A stretch of 64,000 bases of DNA from Croceicoccus naphthovorans (GCF_001028705.1 NZ_CP011770.1:1181501-1245500); one strand, 5' to 3'; shown: positions 52,549 through 61,974, counted from the first letter of the stretch. The notes: generated by a model from the letters alone, not told the origin. Numbers and translations are program-made.

Positions 52549-53270
52549 GTCAGGTCGATTCGCGTCATGCCCGTTTCGAAGCCCTCGGCATTGAAACGGC
52601 GTTCGGCGATGGTTCCGGTGCCATCCTTGCCGATGGCGACAACCGTGCTGCACCGCGTGCCATAAAGCGGGTCGCGGATGAACACCGGTGCGTTTTCGCT
52701 GTCGGCCTCGGCCCTCGGACCGCCCTTTCCGAGCATTGCGAAAAAGGCATCTTCATTTGGTGGGCCGAAGTCCAGCACCCCGCGCATATCGTCGATCAGC
52801 CGGTCGACCTTGGGCCAGGGATCGGTAAAGGCAGCGTTCGACAGGCCATAGTATCCGCCCAAGTCCATCGCGCGCGGTTCGGCCATCGTGCGGTTGTCGA
52901 CGATCCAGCCGTGCGGCCCGTCGATCAGGATCAGGCTGAACCCGTTGTAGTCGGCCAGCGAGGACCAACGATCCTCCACCCGGTGCCAGTCGCCGGTCAG
53001 CCAATCGGTGACCAGTGCCCCGCGCGATGGTGCATCGGCGCGGAAATTCGTGGGATCGCGAAAGTTGGTAATCAATGCCAGCCGCCCCGCCTGTTCCGAC
53101 ACGCCGATCCACGTGCCGCCCGATTTCAGGTCGCGTCCGGCGGTGATTCCGCTCCCATCGTTCCAGCGAGACAGCGGCGCGGTGGGGCGGTCGTGGAATT
53201 CGTCACGATTGGCGATGACGACCAAAGGGTAATCCGGGTCGCACCGCCACGCGCAGACGGCGATGCACAT
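52536..53270 (-). CDS. NRDE family protein (TANGO2-like)
   Basis: 244 residues. It opens MCIAVCAWRCDPDYPLVVI and carries the defining NRDE in ANRDEFHDRP, then WIGVSEQAGRLALITNFRDP, RGALVTDWL and GTRCSTVVAI. The N-terminal cysteine would be exposed after Met removal, as in N-terminal nucleophile hydrolases, but no activity is proven; the animal TANGO2 homologue is linked to heme or lipid handling. It overlaps the radC stop by one base (TGATG). Confidence 0.88.
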   Translation of the reverse strand: MCIAVCAWRCDPDYPLVVIANRDEFHDRPTAPLSRWNDGSGITAGRDLKSGGTWIGVSEQAGRLALITNFRDPTNFRADAPSRGALVTDWLTGDWHRVEDRWSSLADYNGFSLILIDGPHGWIVDNRTMAEPRAMDLGGYYGLSNAAFTDPWPKVDRLIDDMRGVLDFGPPNEDAFFAMLGKGGPRAEADSENAPVFIRDPLYGTRCSTVVAIGKDGTGTIAERRFNAEGFETGMTRIDLTYRG

Positions 53271-54013
53271 CAGATCAGGCCCTTACTCTTGAGCGACACA
53301 TGCCCCGCACGCCCGATGATGATATGATCGTGGACCGTGATGTTCAGCAACCGCCCCGCCTCGGCAATGCGGTTGGTGATCTGGATGTCGGCGCGGCTGG
53401 GTTCCGGGTTGCCGCTGGGGTGATTGTGCACAAGGATGAGCGCTGCCGCGCCCAGTTCCATCGCGCGGCGGATCACTTCGCGCGGGTGGATCGCGGCTTC
53501 GTCCAACGATCCGTCGCCAAGGTGCTCGTCCTGAATCAGCCGGTTCTGCGCATTCAGATAGAGCACGCGCACACGCTCGACCGTCAGGTGCGCCATATCG
53601 ATGGTGAGGTAGTCGATCAGCGCCTGCCACGATCCCAGCACCGGCTTGTCCTGCACTTCGGCACGGGCAAGGCGGCGGGTTGCCAGCGCCACGATCTTCA
53701 GGGCCGCGGCACTGGTCTCGCCCATGCCGGGGTGCGTTTCCAGCGCCTTGCGATCGGCGTTGAATACGCCCGCCAGACTGCCGAACCGCTGGATAAGCGA
53801 CCGCGCCAATGGCTTCACATCGCGCCGGGGAATCGCGGTCATCAACAGGTATTCGACGATCTCGTGATCGGCCAGGGCGTCGCTGCCGCCGTCCAGCATC
53901 CGGGCGCGCAATCGGGCACGGTGCCCTTTCGGATCGGTCCCATCGTTGCGCGGTTTACCACCGGGGGCATTGCCGCCGTCGCCGATGGGCAGACTGTCCT
54001 GACCGCTGCTCAA
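53270..54013 (-). CDS. radC: RadC family protein (JAB/MPN domain)
   Basis: About 247 residues from a TTG at 54013. N-terminal helix-hairpin-helix region (HEIVEYLLMTAIPRRDVKPLA, FGSLAGVFNADRKALET, GMGETSAAALKIV), then the JAMM metal site LVHNHPSGNPEPSRADIQIT. RadC was once called a repair protein, but the name is not supported and the function is open. The start is uncertain: no ATG or GTG in frame gives a family-like N-terminus, and the open frame runs on antisense to ydbH. Followed by the coupled NRDE gene. Confidence 0.82.
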   Translation of the reverse strand: MSSGQDSLPIGDGGNAPGGKPRNDGTDPKGHRARLRARMLDGGSDALADHEIVEYLLMTAIPRRDVKPLARSLIQRFGSLAGVFNADRKALETHPGMGETSAAALKIVALATRRLARAEVQDKPVLGSWQALIDYLTIDMAHLTVERVRVLYLNAQNRLIQDEHLGDGSLDEAAIHPREVIRRAMELGAAALILVHNHPSGNPEPSRADIQITNRIAEAGRLLNITVHDHIIIGRAGHVSLKSKGLI

Positions 54014-54177
54014 AAGAAATGCGTCCCCGGTTGCGGCACCGTTCGTGCCGATAATCGTTTTGGACCATTGCCTTTGGCTACGGCCCCGCGCAAGACTTGC
54101 GGCGCGGCCATGATAAAACGAATTCCGCGCGGGCGTAACCTGCTCGGCCAGAACAGGATATTCTTCGCAGCCTGACG

Positions 54178-57100
54178 ATGAGCGAAAGTGCCGCCGATCC
54201 CGAAGTCGGTCCCGACGACCTCCCGCTGACGCCCCGTCGTCGCAGTCGCATGCGCCGTGCCGCGCTGGCGGGCGGGGCCGTGATCGTCGTCGCGCTGGTC
54301 GGCGCATGGTTTTCGCGCGAGCGCATCGCGGACGGCCTCATTGCCGATACACTGGCCAGCTACGACCTGCCCGCGCGATACGAAATCGCCTCGATCGGTC
54401 CGGGACAGCAGGTGATCGAGAATGTCGTGATCGGCGATCCGACGAATCCCGACATGACGGTGGACCGCGCGGTCGTGGTCATCAAATACAGCTTCGGCAT
54501 GCCGCGCATCGGCGGGGTGCGGCTGGTCAATCCGCGCATGTATGGGCGGCTGGTGGACGGGCGGGTCAGCTTCGGCACGCTGGACCGCGTGCTTTATACC
54601 GGGCCGTCGGATCAGCCGTTCCGTCTGCCCGATATGCGCGTGGCCATCGATGACGGGCGGGCGCTGATCCGATCAGACTATGGCAACATGGGCGTGAAGC
54701 TGGCGGGGCAGGGCAACCTGCGGGGCGGTTTCAGCGGGGTGATGGGCGCAGTCGCCCCGCGCCTGACCGATGGCGACTGCACCGCGCGCGATGCCAGCAT
54801 TTACGGCACGATCACGATCAAGGACGAGCAGCCGAATTTCTCCGGCCCGCTGCGCTTGGCGGGCATCGATTGCGAACGGCGTGATTTCGCGCTGGGTCAG
54901 GCGATGTTGAACCTGAATGCGACCGCATCGAAGGAAATGGACAGCGCCCGGATCAAGGCCAGCGCGCTGAGCGGACGGCTTGCCTACGCCGGGCAATCGC
55001 TGGGCAGCCTGGCGGGCGACATTGCGCTGTCCATCGATTCGCGCGGACTGACCAGCGATGTCGACCTGACCGGCGCGGAGGCATCGCTGGCGGGCGTGGC
55101 ACTAACGCGAGTTGGCGTGGATGGCGCGATCCGGGCGCGCGAGGGTTTCAGCAACCTTGCCTTCGACGGCAGCTTCAGCGGCGTGGGCCTGCGCCCCGGC
55201 GGCGGGCTGAATGGCACGCTGGGCGACTTGCAGGCACAGGCGAATGGCACCTTGCTGGCTCCGCTGTTGGCCAAGATGCGCGGTGCACTGGCGCGCGAAG
55301 GGGCCCGCAGCACGCTGGACGGCGAGGTTCAGGCGCGATTCGGCAAGGACAGCGCTTCTGTCATCCTGCCCCATTTCGTGTGGAACGGGACCAGCGGCGC
55401 GACGCTGCTGGAAATATCGCGCGGTCAGTGGAGCCGTGCCGGGACCGCGCCCGCACGGCTGGCCGGACATTTCACCACCGGCGGACAGAACATGCCGCGC
55501 ATATCGGGCCGCATGGAGCAGGCCGGTCGCGGAGAGCGGCGGATGCAGGTGTCGATGGCCGAATATGCCGCGGGCGATGCGCGGCTGGCGATCCCTGCGC
55601 TCGACGTGCGACAGGATGCGGCAGGCACGGTGCGGCTGAACGGGACGGTCAACGCCAGCGGGGCGATTCCTGGCGGCATGGTGCAGGGGCTGGAACTGCC
55701 GGTCAGCGGCGGTTGGCGGCAACGTGGCGGACTGGCGCTATGGCCGGGCTGCGTTACGCCGAAGTTCGCGCGGCTCGAACTGGCCAGCCTGACGTTGCAG
55801 CGCCAGAACCTGACGCTTTGTGCGCCGCGTGACGGGGCGATCCTGCGCAGCGATGCGGCGGGCACGCGGTTTGCGGCGGGCGTGCCGTCGCTCGATCTGG
55901 CGGGTACGCTGGGTGACACCCCGGCAACAATTCGCGGTGGGCCGGTGGGGCTGGGCATTCCCGGTACGCTGGTGGCGCGCGATCTCGACATTTCGCTGGG
56001 GCCGGACGAATCGGCCACGCGCTTTCGTTTAAGCGAGCTGACCGCCGACATCGGCTCCGACATTTCGGGCCGGTTCGAAAATGCAGAGTTCCGGCTTGCC
56101 GCCGTGCCGCTGGACGTAGCGCAGGCCTCTGGCGATTGGGCATGGCGCGACGATGCGCTGATCATCGAAAACGGCGCGATTCGCGTGACCGACCGGCAGA
56201 CGGATGCCCGGTTCCAGCCGATGGTCGCCCGCGATGCGACGCTGCGCTTTGCCGACGATACGATCACCGCTGACGCCCTGCTGCGCGAGGAAACGACGGA
56301 TCGCGAAATCGTGGACACCCATATCGTCCACCGCCTGTCGAGCGGGACCGGCCATGCCGACCTTGCCGTGCGCGGCATTACCTTCGACGATCAGCTTCAG
56401 CCCGACACCGTCACCCGCCTTGCGCTGGGCACCATCGCCAACGCCGAAGGTACCGTCACGGGCACCGGACGGATCGACTGGGATGAGGCGGGGGTAACCT
56501 CCACCGGGTCGTTCAGCACCGATTCGCTGGACTTCGCCGCCGCGTTCGGGCCGGTCACAGGCCTCTCCGGAACGGTCGAGTTCACCGACCTGCTTGCGCT
56601 GAAAACCGCGCCGAATCAGCGGTTGTCGATTCGAGAGATCAACCCCGGCATCGTCGTCGATTCGGGGGTCGTGGATTTCCAGATCGGCGAGAACCTCGCG
56701 CTCGACCTCAATGGCGCGACCTTCCCGTTCATGGGCGGAACGCTGACGATGCAGCCGACGCGCATGAACCTCGGCCAGACCGAGGTCCGCAGCTATATTT
56801 TCGTGATAGAGGGGCTGGACGCGGCCAAGTTCCTCGAACGCATGGAACTCGCGAATCTTTCCGCCACCGGCACGTTCGACGGCACGATCCCGCTTATCTT
56901 CGACGAAAATGGCGGGCGGATCGAAGGCGGCGTGCTCAACTCGCGACAGCCGGGCGGCAACGTGTCTTACGTCGGCGAACTGACGTACGAGGATATCACC
57001 CCCATCGCCAACTTCGCCTTCGACGCGCTGAAATCGCTTGATTACCAAAAGATGCGTATCGGACTGGACGGGCGGCTTGAGGGCGAGATCGTCACCAAGG

Positions 57101-57363
57101 TCCGCATCGACGGAGTGACACAGGGTGAGGGGGCGACCAGCAACATCATCACCAAGCGGCTCGCCAACCTGCCGATCCGCTTCGACGTCAACGTGCGCGC
57201 ACCGTTTATGCAGCTGCTCTCCAGCTTCAAGTCGCTTTACGACCCGGCATCGGTACGCGATCCGCGCTCGCTGGGCCTGATCGACGGAGAGGGCGAGCCG
57301 CTGTTGGGGGCGGAAGTGAACGGCAACGATATTCAGCCATCCGAAAGCGAGACAATGCCATGA
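54178..57363 (+). CDS. ydbH: YdbH-family AsmA-like intermembrane lipid transport protein
   Basis: 1061 residues. A short cytosolic N-terminus is followed by one membrane anchor (AALAGGAVIVVALVGAWF, residues 28-45) and a very long beta-rich periplasmic domain of the AsmA-like/RBG type, which can bridge the two membranes. The C-terminal part (VDFQIGENLALDLNGATFPFMGGTLTMQP and the IEGLDAAKFLERMEL block) is the YdbH domain. In E. coli YdbH partners with the lipoprotein YnbE and works redundantly with TamB and YhdP in phospholipid transport to the outer membrane. Next genes are ynbE and ydbL. Confidence 0.9.
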   Translation: MSESAADPEVGPDDLPLTPRRRSRMRRAALAGGAVIVVALVGAWFSRERIADGLIADTLASYDLPARYEIASIGPGQQVIENVVIGDPTNPDMTVDRAVVVIKYSFGMPRIGGVRLVNPRMYGRLVDGRVSFGTLDRVLYTGPSDQPFRLPDMRVAIDDGRALIRSDYGNMGVKLAGQGNLRGGFSGVMGAVAPRLTDGDCTARDASIYGTITIKDEQPNFSGPLRLAGIDCERRDFALGQAMLNLNATASKEMDSARIKASALSGRLAYAGQSLGSLAGDIALSIDSRGLTSDVDLTGAEASLAGVALTRVGVDGAIRAREGFSNLAFDGSFSGVGLRPGGGLNGTLGDLQAQANGTLLAPLLAKMRGALAREGARSTLDGEVQARFGKDSASVILPHFVWNGTSGATLLEISRGQWSRAGTAPARLAGHFTTGGQNMPRISGRMEQAGRGERRMQVSMAEYAAGDARLAIPALDVRQDAAGTVRLNGTVNASGAIPGGMVQGLELPVSGGWRQRGGLALWPGCVTPKFARLELASLTLQRQNLTLCAPRDGAILRSDAAGTRFAAGVPSLDLAGTLGDTPATIRGGPVGLGIPGTLVARDLDISLGPDESATRFRLSELTADIGSDISGRFENAEFRLAAVPLDVAQASGDWAWRDDALIIENGAIRVTDRQTDARFQPMVARDATLRFADDTITADALLREETTDREIVDTHIVHRLSSGTGHADLAVRGITFDDQLQPDTVTRLALGTIANAEGTVTGTGRIDWDEAGVTSTGSFSTDSLDFAAAFGPVTGLSGTVEFTDLLALKTAPNQRLSIREINPGIVVDSGVVDFQIGENLALDLNGATFPFMGGTLTMQPTRMNLGQTEVRSYIFVIEGLDAAKFLERMELANLSATGTFDGTIPLIFDENGGRIEGGVLNSRQPGGNVSYVGELTYEDITPIANFAFDALKSLDYQKMRIGLDGRLEGEIVTKVRIDGVTQGEGATSNIITKRLANLPIRFDVNVRAPFMQLLSSFKSLYDPASVRDPRSLGLIDGEGEPLLGAEVNGNDIQPSESETMP

Positions 57364-57443
57364 ATGCTGCCAAATGGACGGCTTTATTGACCTTTGCGAC
57401 ACGCGACAGGCATATCGCCCCGATGATGGTCACGGGGGGAAGA

Positions 57444-57629
57444 ATGCGGCGCATGGCGCAAATCGGCGCAGCTGGCGCGGTGTTATGCGGGCTTTCGGCC
57501 TGCATCAACGTGAACGCCCCGGCAGAACCGATCGTCATAGAGCTCAATGTGAACATCAAGCAGGAGGTGCTCTACCGACTCGTCGATTCGGCGGAGGAGA
57601 ACATCTCGGAAAATCCGGAGATCTTCTGA
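57444..57629 (+). CDS. ynbE: YnbE-family lipoprotein
   Basis: 61 residues. The signal peptide ends in CGLSAC with the lipid cysteine at residue 20. The mature part, INVNAPAEPIVIELNVNIKQEV, is the YnbE pattern. A longer frame starts at 57360 overlapping the ydbH stop, but ATG 57444 follows a GGGGGA Shine-Dalgarno and gives a compact signal sequence of the usual size. YnbE caps the YdbH bridge at the outer membrane in E. coli. Confidence 0.88.
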   Translation: MRRMAQIGAAGAVLCGLSACINVNAPAEPIVIELNVNIKQEVLYRLVDSAEENISENPEIF

Positions 57630-58030
57630 TGACCCGCAAGAACCGCATTATCGCAATTGCGCTGGCGCTGGCCGCCGCGCCCGCGATGTTGGCCGCGCCC
57701 TCGTTCGCCGCAGACCGCGACCCGGCTTATGCCGCCGCCCGCGCCAACGGCACGATTGGGGAGAAGATGGACGGCTACCTCGGATTCGTCGGGTCGCCTT
57801 CGCCCAGCCTGAAGGCGCTGGTCGACGACCTGAACATTCGCCGCAAGGCCAGCTATGCCGATCGCGCCCGGGCGCAGAGCGTTACGATAGAGGAATTTGC
57901 CTTTACGCAGGGCTGTTTGCTGATCGCGCGCACCTCTGCCGGAGAGAAGTATCAGGCCCCCGACGGTTCGTGGCAGACCCGCGGTTCCGGCCCGGCACGG
58001 CTTGATCCCCGCTGTCCTTCGGCGGGCTGA
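57629..58030 (+). CDS. ydbL: YdbL-family periplasmic protein
   Basis: 133 residues. The signal peptide is MTRKNRIIAIALALAAAPAM to SFAAD. The DUF1318-like core reads RANGTIGEKMDGYLGFV, LKALVDDLNIRRKASYADRA and VTIEEFAFTQGCLLI. In E. coli YdbL is proposed to control YnbE multimer formation with YdbH. The ATG overlaps the ynbE stop by one base (TGATG) with GGAG upstream. A terminator follows the stop. Confidence 0.88.
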   Translation: MTRKNRIIAIALALAAAPAMLAAPSFAADRDPAYAAARANGTIGEKMDGYLGFVGSPSPSLKALVDDLNIRRKASYADRARAQSVTIEEFAFTQGCLLIARTSAGEKYQAPDGSWQTRGSGPARLDPRCPSAG

Positions 58031-58054
58031 TCGGGCAGAGTTTTTGCAACAGCG

Positions 58055-58080
58055 AAGGGGCGGGTCATTCCCGCCCCTTT
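58055..58080 (+). terminator. Rho-independent terminator of the ydbH operon
   Basis: A 10-bp stem AAGGGGCGGG with its complement (58055-58064 and 58070-58079), five-base loop, then TTCTT. It ends the ydbH-ynbE-ydbL unit before the ATP synthase genes. Confidence 0.85.
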
Positions 58081-58226
58081 CTTGTACCTATTTCTGCAGC
58101 GCGGAAAAACAGGCGCGTTCGACCATTTGGCCATGTTGACTTGGCCAAACCCCTTTCCTAAAGGGGCCGCGCCCTAGACGGGGTGCTTTGCCGCGCGTGC
58201 CGGGCCTTTTTAAAGAGGGGAGCAGC

Positions 58227-58544
58227 ATGAGCGACGAACAATCCGGACGGGAGCCCGTTGGCGAGGATGCGCGCATCGATTCGCTGGACGAGCGGCTGAA
58301 GGCCGCCCGACAGCGTGAAGATGATCGCAACCGGCCGCAAGTGCAGGGGGCCGATGCGAACTATCGCATGGGGTCAAAGGTACTGGCGGAACTGCTTGGC
58401 GGGCTTATCGGAGGCGGGCTTATCGGCTGGGTCATTGACCGGTTCGCCGATACGTCGCCCTGGGGTCTGTTGGTGATGTTGTTCCTTGGGATCATCGTTG
58501 CCTTCAGGAACATCATACGGATTTCGAACCGGCGTCCCGACTGA
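58227..58544 (+). CDS. atpI: AtpI/AtpZ family F0 assembly protein
   Basis: 105 residues. A charged N-terminal half (DARIDSLDERLKAARQREDDR) is followed by two membrane segments (LAELLGGLIGGGLIGWVI and WGLLVMLFLGIIVAFRNI). AtpI-type proteins assist c-ring assembly. GAGGGGAGC lies ahead of ATG 58227. First gene of the F0 cluster. Confidence 0.88.
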   Translation: MSDEQSGREPVGEDARIDSLDERLKAARQREDDRNRPQVQGADANYRMGSKVLAELLGGLIGGGLIGWVIDRFADTSPWGLLVMLFLGIIVAFRNIIRISNRRPD

Positions 58545-58602
58545 TCCCATTGGGGGGATAAGTAAGGGGCGCTGTCGTTCATAAGGCGACAGGGAAACAC
58601 GC

Positions 58603-59391
58603 GTGGCAACCGAAGCCAAAGTCGACCCGATGCACCAGTTCACGATCGAGCCGATGTTCGGCACCGATCACCTGGAACTGCTGGGCTATAATATCGCCTT
58701 CACGAACTCGGCGCTGTGGATGGCGATCGCTGCCGTCGCGCTGTGGATCTTCGTGGCGGGCGGTCTGAAGCGTCAGCTGGTCCCCGGCCGTTGGCAGGTG
58801 GCCGTCGAAAGCTTCACCGGCTTTGTCGACGATATGCTGGAAGCGAACATTGGCAAGGAAGGGCGCAAGTACGTGCCCTATATCTTCTCGCTGTTCATGT
58901 TCATCCTGTTCGCGAACGTTCTGGGCCTGATGCCGCTGGGTGTCGTTGGCGTTCATCCCTTTACCTTTACCAGCCACTTCACGATCACCGGCATCCTCGC
59001 GATCATCAGCTTCGCGATCGTGCTGATCGTCGGATTCGCCAAGCACAAGTTCCATTTCTTCAGCCTGTTCGTGCCGCACGGCACGCCGTTGCCGATGATC
59101 CCGCTGATCTTCTGCATCGAACTGGTGTCGTTCATGGTTCGCCCGTTCAGCCTTGGCCTGCGACTGTTCGTCGCGATGATGGCCGGCCACGTCCTGCTGG
59201 AAGTGCTGTCCAGCTTCGTGATCGACGGGTTGAACGCGATGGCGACAGGCATCGGCCCGGTCGTCGCGGTACTCAGCTTCATTCTGATGGTGGCGATCTG
59301 CGCTCTGGAAATTCTGGTCGCCGGCATTCAGGCCTACGTCTTCGCGCTGTTGAGCTCGCTGTACATCAACGACGCAGAGAACCTTCACTAA
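58603..59391 (+). CDS. atpB: F0F1 ATP synthase subunit a
   Basis: 262 residues beginning with GTG ([13 protein letters not shown]). Proton-channel subunit next to the c-ring. The conserved arginine is in [19 protein letters not shown], with further helices ending in [17 protein letters not shown]. The start at GTG is supported by family sequence and an upstream AGGGA. Confidence 0.96.
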   Translation: MATEAKVDPMHQFTIEPMFGTDHLELLGYNIAFTNSALWMAIAAVALWIFVAGGLKRQLVPGRWQVAVESFTGFVDDMLEANIGKEGRKYVPYIFSLFMFILFANVLGLMPLGVVGVHPFTFTSHFTITGILAIISFAIVLIVGFAKHKFHFFSLFVPHGTPLPMIPLIFCIELVSFMVRPFSLGLRLFVAMMAGHVLLEVLSSFVIDGLNAMATGIGPVVAVLSFILMVAICALEILVAGIQAYVFALLSSLYINDAENLH

Positions 59392-59444
59392 GTTTATCTA
59401 TCGCCAATTTTGGCCAATTATCTGAGATTCAAGGAAAAGGAGTT

Positions 59445-59678
59445 ATGGAAATGGACGCAGAAAGCGCAAAGCTGATCGGTGCGGGCCTCGCTGCTATCGG
59501 TGCCGGCATGGCCGCCATCGGCGTGGGTAACGTCTTCGGTTCGTTCCTGGAAAGCGCGCTGCGCAACCCGGGTGCCGCCGACGGTCAGCAGGGCCGCCTG
59601 TTCATCGGCTTCGCCGCCGCCGAACTTCTCGGCCTGCTCTCGTTCGTCGTCGCGATGATCCTGATCTTCGTCGCCTGA
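59445..59678 (+). CDS. atpE: F0F1 ATP synthase subunit c
   Basis: 77 residues, two helices joined by a polar loop ([13 protein letters not shown]). The first is Gly/Ala-rich ([19 protein letters not shown]); the proton-carrying Glu is in [13 protein letters not shown]. The start has AAGGAG upstream. A 10-bp hairpin follows 18 bases after the stop. Confidence 0.96.
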   Translation: MEMDAESAKLIGAGLAAIGAGMAAIGVGNVFGSFLESALRNPGAADGQQGRLFIGFAAAELLGLLSFVVAMILIFVA

Positions 59679-59696
59679 TCGAACGTACCGGCCTTT

Positions 59697-59722
59697 CCGG
59701 CTCGCCCATCGTGGCGGGCCGG
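59697..59722 (+). other. Hairpin between atpE and atpF'
   Basis: CCGGCTCGCC (59697-59706) pairs with GGCGGGCCGG (59713-59722), ten pairs including one U-G, loop of six, no T-run. It could stabilise the atpE mRNA and help make the c subunit in excess. Confidence 0.5.
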
Positions 59723-59774
59723 GCAGGCCACCTGATTTGTTACTGCTTGAACACGTGACAGGACGCCATCCGCG

Positions 59775-60260
59775 ATGCCCCAGATAAGCCAGTTGGCCGC
59801 GACCTACTCCAGCCAGATTTTCTGGCTGCTGCTGATTTTCGGTCTGGTCTTCTTCGTCATCGGCAAGGGTATGGTGCCCAAGGTGATGGATACCGTCGCC
59901 CTGCGTGACAAGCAGATTGCCGACGACCTTGCCGCTGCCGAACAGGCGCGCGCGAACGCCGATGCCGAGGAAGAGGCATGGCGCAAGCGTGAGAACGCCA
60001 ATCGTGCAGAAGCACAGGCCGTCATCGCCAAGGCGAAGGCCGATGCCGCCGCCGCGACCGAAAAGAAGCTGAACGCCGCGCAAAAGCGCATCGACAAGAA
60101 ACTCGCCGAAGCGGATGAGCGGATTGCCGAGGCGCGCGACGCCGCCGCCGCAGAGATCGAGGACGTCGCCAGCGAGGCGGCAGCCGAGATCGTGCAGCGT
60201 TTGGCCGGTATCGCGGTGTCGCCCGCAGCCGCACGCACGGCCGTGAAGGAGGCCCTCTAA
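59775..60260 (+). CDS. atpF': F0F1 ATP synthase subunit b'
   Basis: 161 residues. One N-terminal membrane helix (IFWLLLIFGLVFFVIGKGMVP) followed by a long charged coiled coil rich in Ala, Glu and Lys. Pairing of b' and b as separate genes is characteristic of alphaproteobacteria and phototrophs. Its stop is directly followed by atpF. Confidence 0.93.
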   Translation: MPQISQLAATYSSQIFWLLLIFGLVFFVIGKGMVPKVMDTVALRDKQIADDLAAAEQARANADAEEEAWRKRENANRAEAQAVIAKAKADAAAATEKKLNAAQKRIDKKLAEADERIAEARDAAAAEIEDVASEAAAEIVQRLAGIAVSPAAARTAVKEAL

Positions 60261-60863
60261 ATGTCCGGTTTCCTGACCGTTCTTGCCGCCACCGACGGTT
60301 CGGCCGTTGTCGAGGAGCATCTCGACAACGCCGATCACCTCGAAGGGCTTGAGGAAGATCACGGCGGCGAACATGCCGTTCCCGTCGCGTTCGGCTTTAT
60401 CGGCCCGACGGCGTGGGTCAGCCTTGCGATGCTTACCTTTATCGCCATCCTGCTGTGGAAGGGCGTGCCCAAACTGATCACCGGCGGCCTCGACAAGAAG
60501 ATTGCCGAGATCAAGTCGCAGCTGGACGAGGCCAAGACCTTGCGTGCCGAAGCCGAAGCCTTGCGCAAGGAATACGCCGACAAGATCGCAAATGCCGAAA
60601 AGGACGCTGCGGCCATGCTGGAGCATGCGCGCAGCGAGGCCGACGCGATTGTCGCCAAGGCCGAAACCGATGGCAAGGCGATGGTGGAGCGTCGCAAGAA
60701 GATGGCCGAGGAAAAGATCGCCGCTTCCGAGCGCGCCGCGGTCGAGGAACTGCGCGAACGCGCGGCTCGCGCTTCGGCTGCCGCGGCCGGTGCGATCATC
60801 GCCGAAAAGCACGACGCAAGTGCCGACGGCGCGCTGGTGGATCGCACGATCTCCGCGCTCTGA
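60261..60863 (+). CDS. atpF: F0F1 ATP synthase subunit b
   Basis: 200 residues. A ~45-residue N-terminal extension (rich in His/Glu) precedes the membrane helix (WVSLAMLTFIAILLWKGVP) and the peripheral-stalk coiled coil (residues ~75-190). It starts immediately after the atpF' stop. The F1 genes are not in this window, as is usual in alphaproteobacteria, where F0 and F1 operons are separate. Confidence 0.94.
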   Translation: MSGFLTVLAATDGSAVVEEHLDNADHLEGLEEDHGGEHAVPVAFGFIGPTAWVSLAMLTFIAILLWKGVPKLITGGLDKKIAEIKSQLDEAKTLRAEAEALRKEYADKIANAEKDAAAMLEHARSEADAIVAKAETDGKAMVERRKKMAEEKIAASERAAVEELRERAARASAAAAGAIIAEKHDASADGALVDRTISAL

Positions 60864-60902
60864 GCGCCTAGCCCTCTAAAGTTGCTGGAAAAATTGCGGC
60901 GG

Positions 60903-60933
60903 GTCGATCCTTTGGATCGACTCGTCGTTTTTT
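60903..60933 (+). terminator. Rho-independent terminator of the F0 operon
   Basis: Eight-bp stem GTCGATCC/GGATCGAC (60903-60910 and 60914-60921), three-base loop, and six T residues at 60928-60933 after a short offset. Confidence 0.75.
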
Positions 60934-60990
60934 ACATATTATTCCAGTTTGTGCAGGTGGTCGCAGCCTGTGCAAAAAAGGACGAGAGGG

Positions 60991-61958
60991 ATGGGAGAGC
61001 TTCGCCAGCTAACGGCGTTGGGCGTCGATTACGGCAACCTTGTCTGGAATATCCTTGATCAGAGCCCCGATTGCATCAAGGTTCTCAGCCCGCTGGGGGA
61101 ACTCGAATACATGAACCCGAACGGCCGGGTCGCGATGGAAATCGACGACTTTGCGCAGGTGTCGGGTCAGCCGCTGGCCGATCTGTGGCCAGAGGAAAGC
61201 CGCCCGTTGCTGCGCGACGCCATTTACAAAGCGGCACTGGGTCAGAAGAGCCGGTTCGAGGCATACTGTCCGACCGCCAAGGGCAATCCACGCTGGTGGG
61301 AAGTGTCGGTATCGCCGATCCGTGCGGCCGATGGGCGCGTTTCGCACGTGCTGTGCAGTTCGCGAGACTTGTCGTGGTGGAAGGAAGAGGAGCTGCGTAA
61401 GGAGGCCGCCGACGGCCGCGCCATGCACCGCGCGCGCAACCACCTTGCGGCCATCGGTGCCTTGGCGCGCTTGTCGCTGGGCGGCGATCCGCTGGGCAAA
61501 CAGGTTTCGGCACGTTTGCTGGATCGGCTTGAGCGGCTGACGAGTGTATTCGACCTGATTTCCGACCGTGCTACCCTGATCCCGCTTGGTGTCATCGTTG
61601 ATCGAAGCCTGTCGAAGATGCGGGGCGATCCGTCCTGCAGGATCGATCCTGCGCCCAAAGTCATGTCGACAGCGACACGGCGCGGACGGTGGCAATCGTG
61701 CTGGGTGAATTGGAAGCCAATGCGATTGCGCATGGCGCGCTGTCGTCACTGGGCGGTCGGGTCGATTTGGCACTTATGCGGGATTGCGGTCAGCTCGTCT
61801 TTGCGTGGCGCGAAACGCTGAATGCCGCGCCGACGACAATCGAACCGGCCAATGGCCTGCGCCTCGCGACCCGCCTTTCGGCAGGGATGGCTGAGCCACT
61901 GACCGTGGAGGTCGTTCCGGGCGGTCTGCTAGCCCGTTTCGCGATTGAGGTGACCTGA
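60991..61958 (+). pseudogene. PAS-domain HWE-like sensor histidine kinase, frameshifted
   Basis: The first frame gives a PAS domain (ILDQSPDCIKVLSPLGELEYM to CSSRDLSW, residues ~15-135) and a dimerisation helix with the HWE-type histidine (MHRARNHLAAIGALARLSL). Near 61666-61671 the frame ends meaningfully: thereafter it encodes nonsense, while the -1 frame continues with the N-box-like GELEANAIAHGALSSLGG and VDLALM, to a stop at 61958. One base appears missing, so the ATP-binding half is out of frame. It could be a pseudogene, a sequencing error or programmed frameshifting. The start ATG 60991 follows GAGAGGG. Confidence 0.75.
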
Positions 61959-61974
61959 ACGCCGCGCGGGGCGG

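Noticed and set aside
61650..61662. CCCAAAG as a -1 slippery site for the kinase frame
   Set aside because: The heptamer is out of phase: codons read CCC AAA G, so a tandem -1 slip would not re-pair well. A missing base is simpler.
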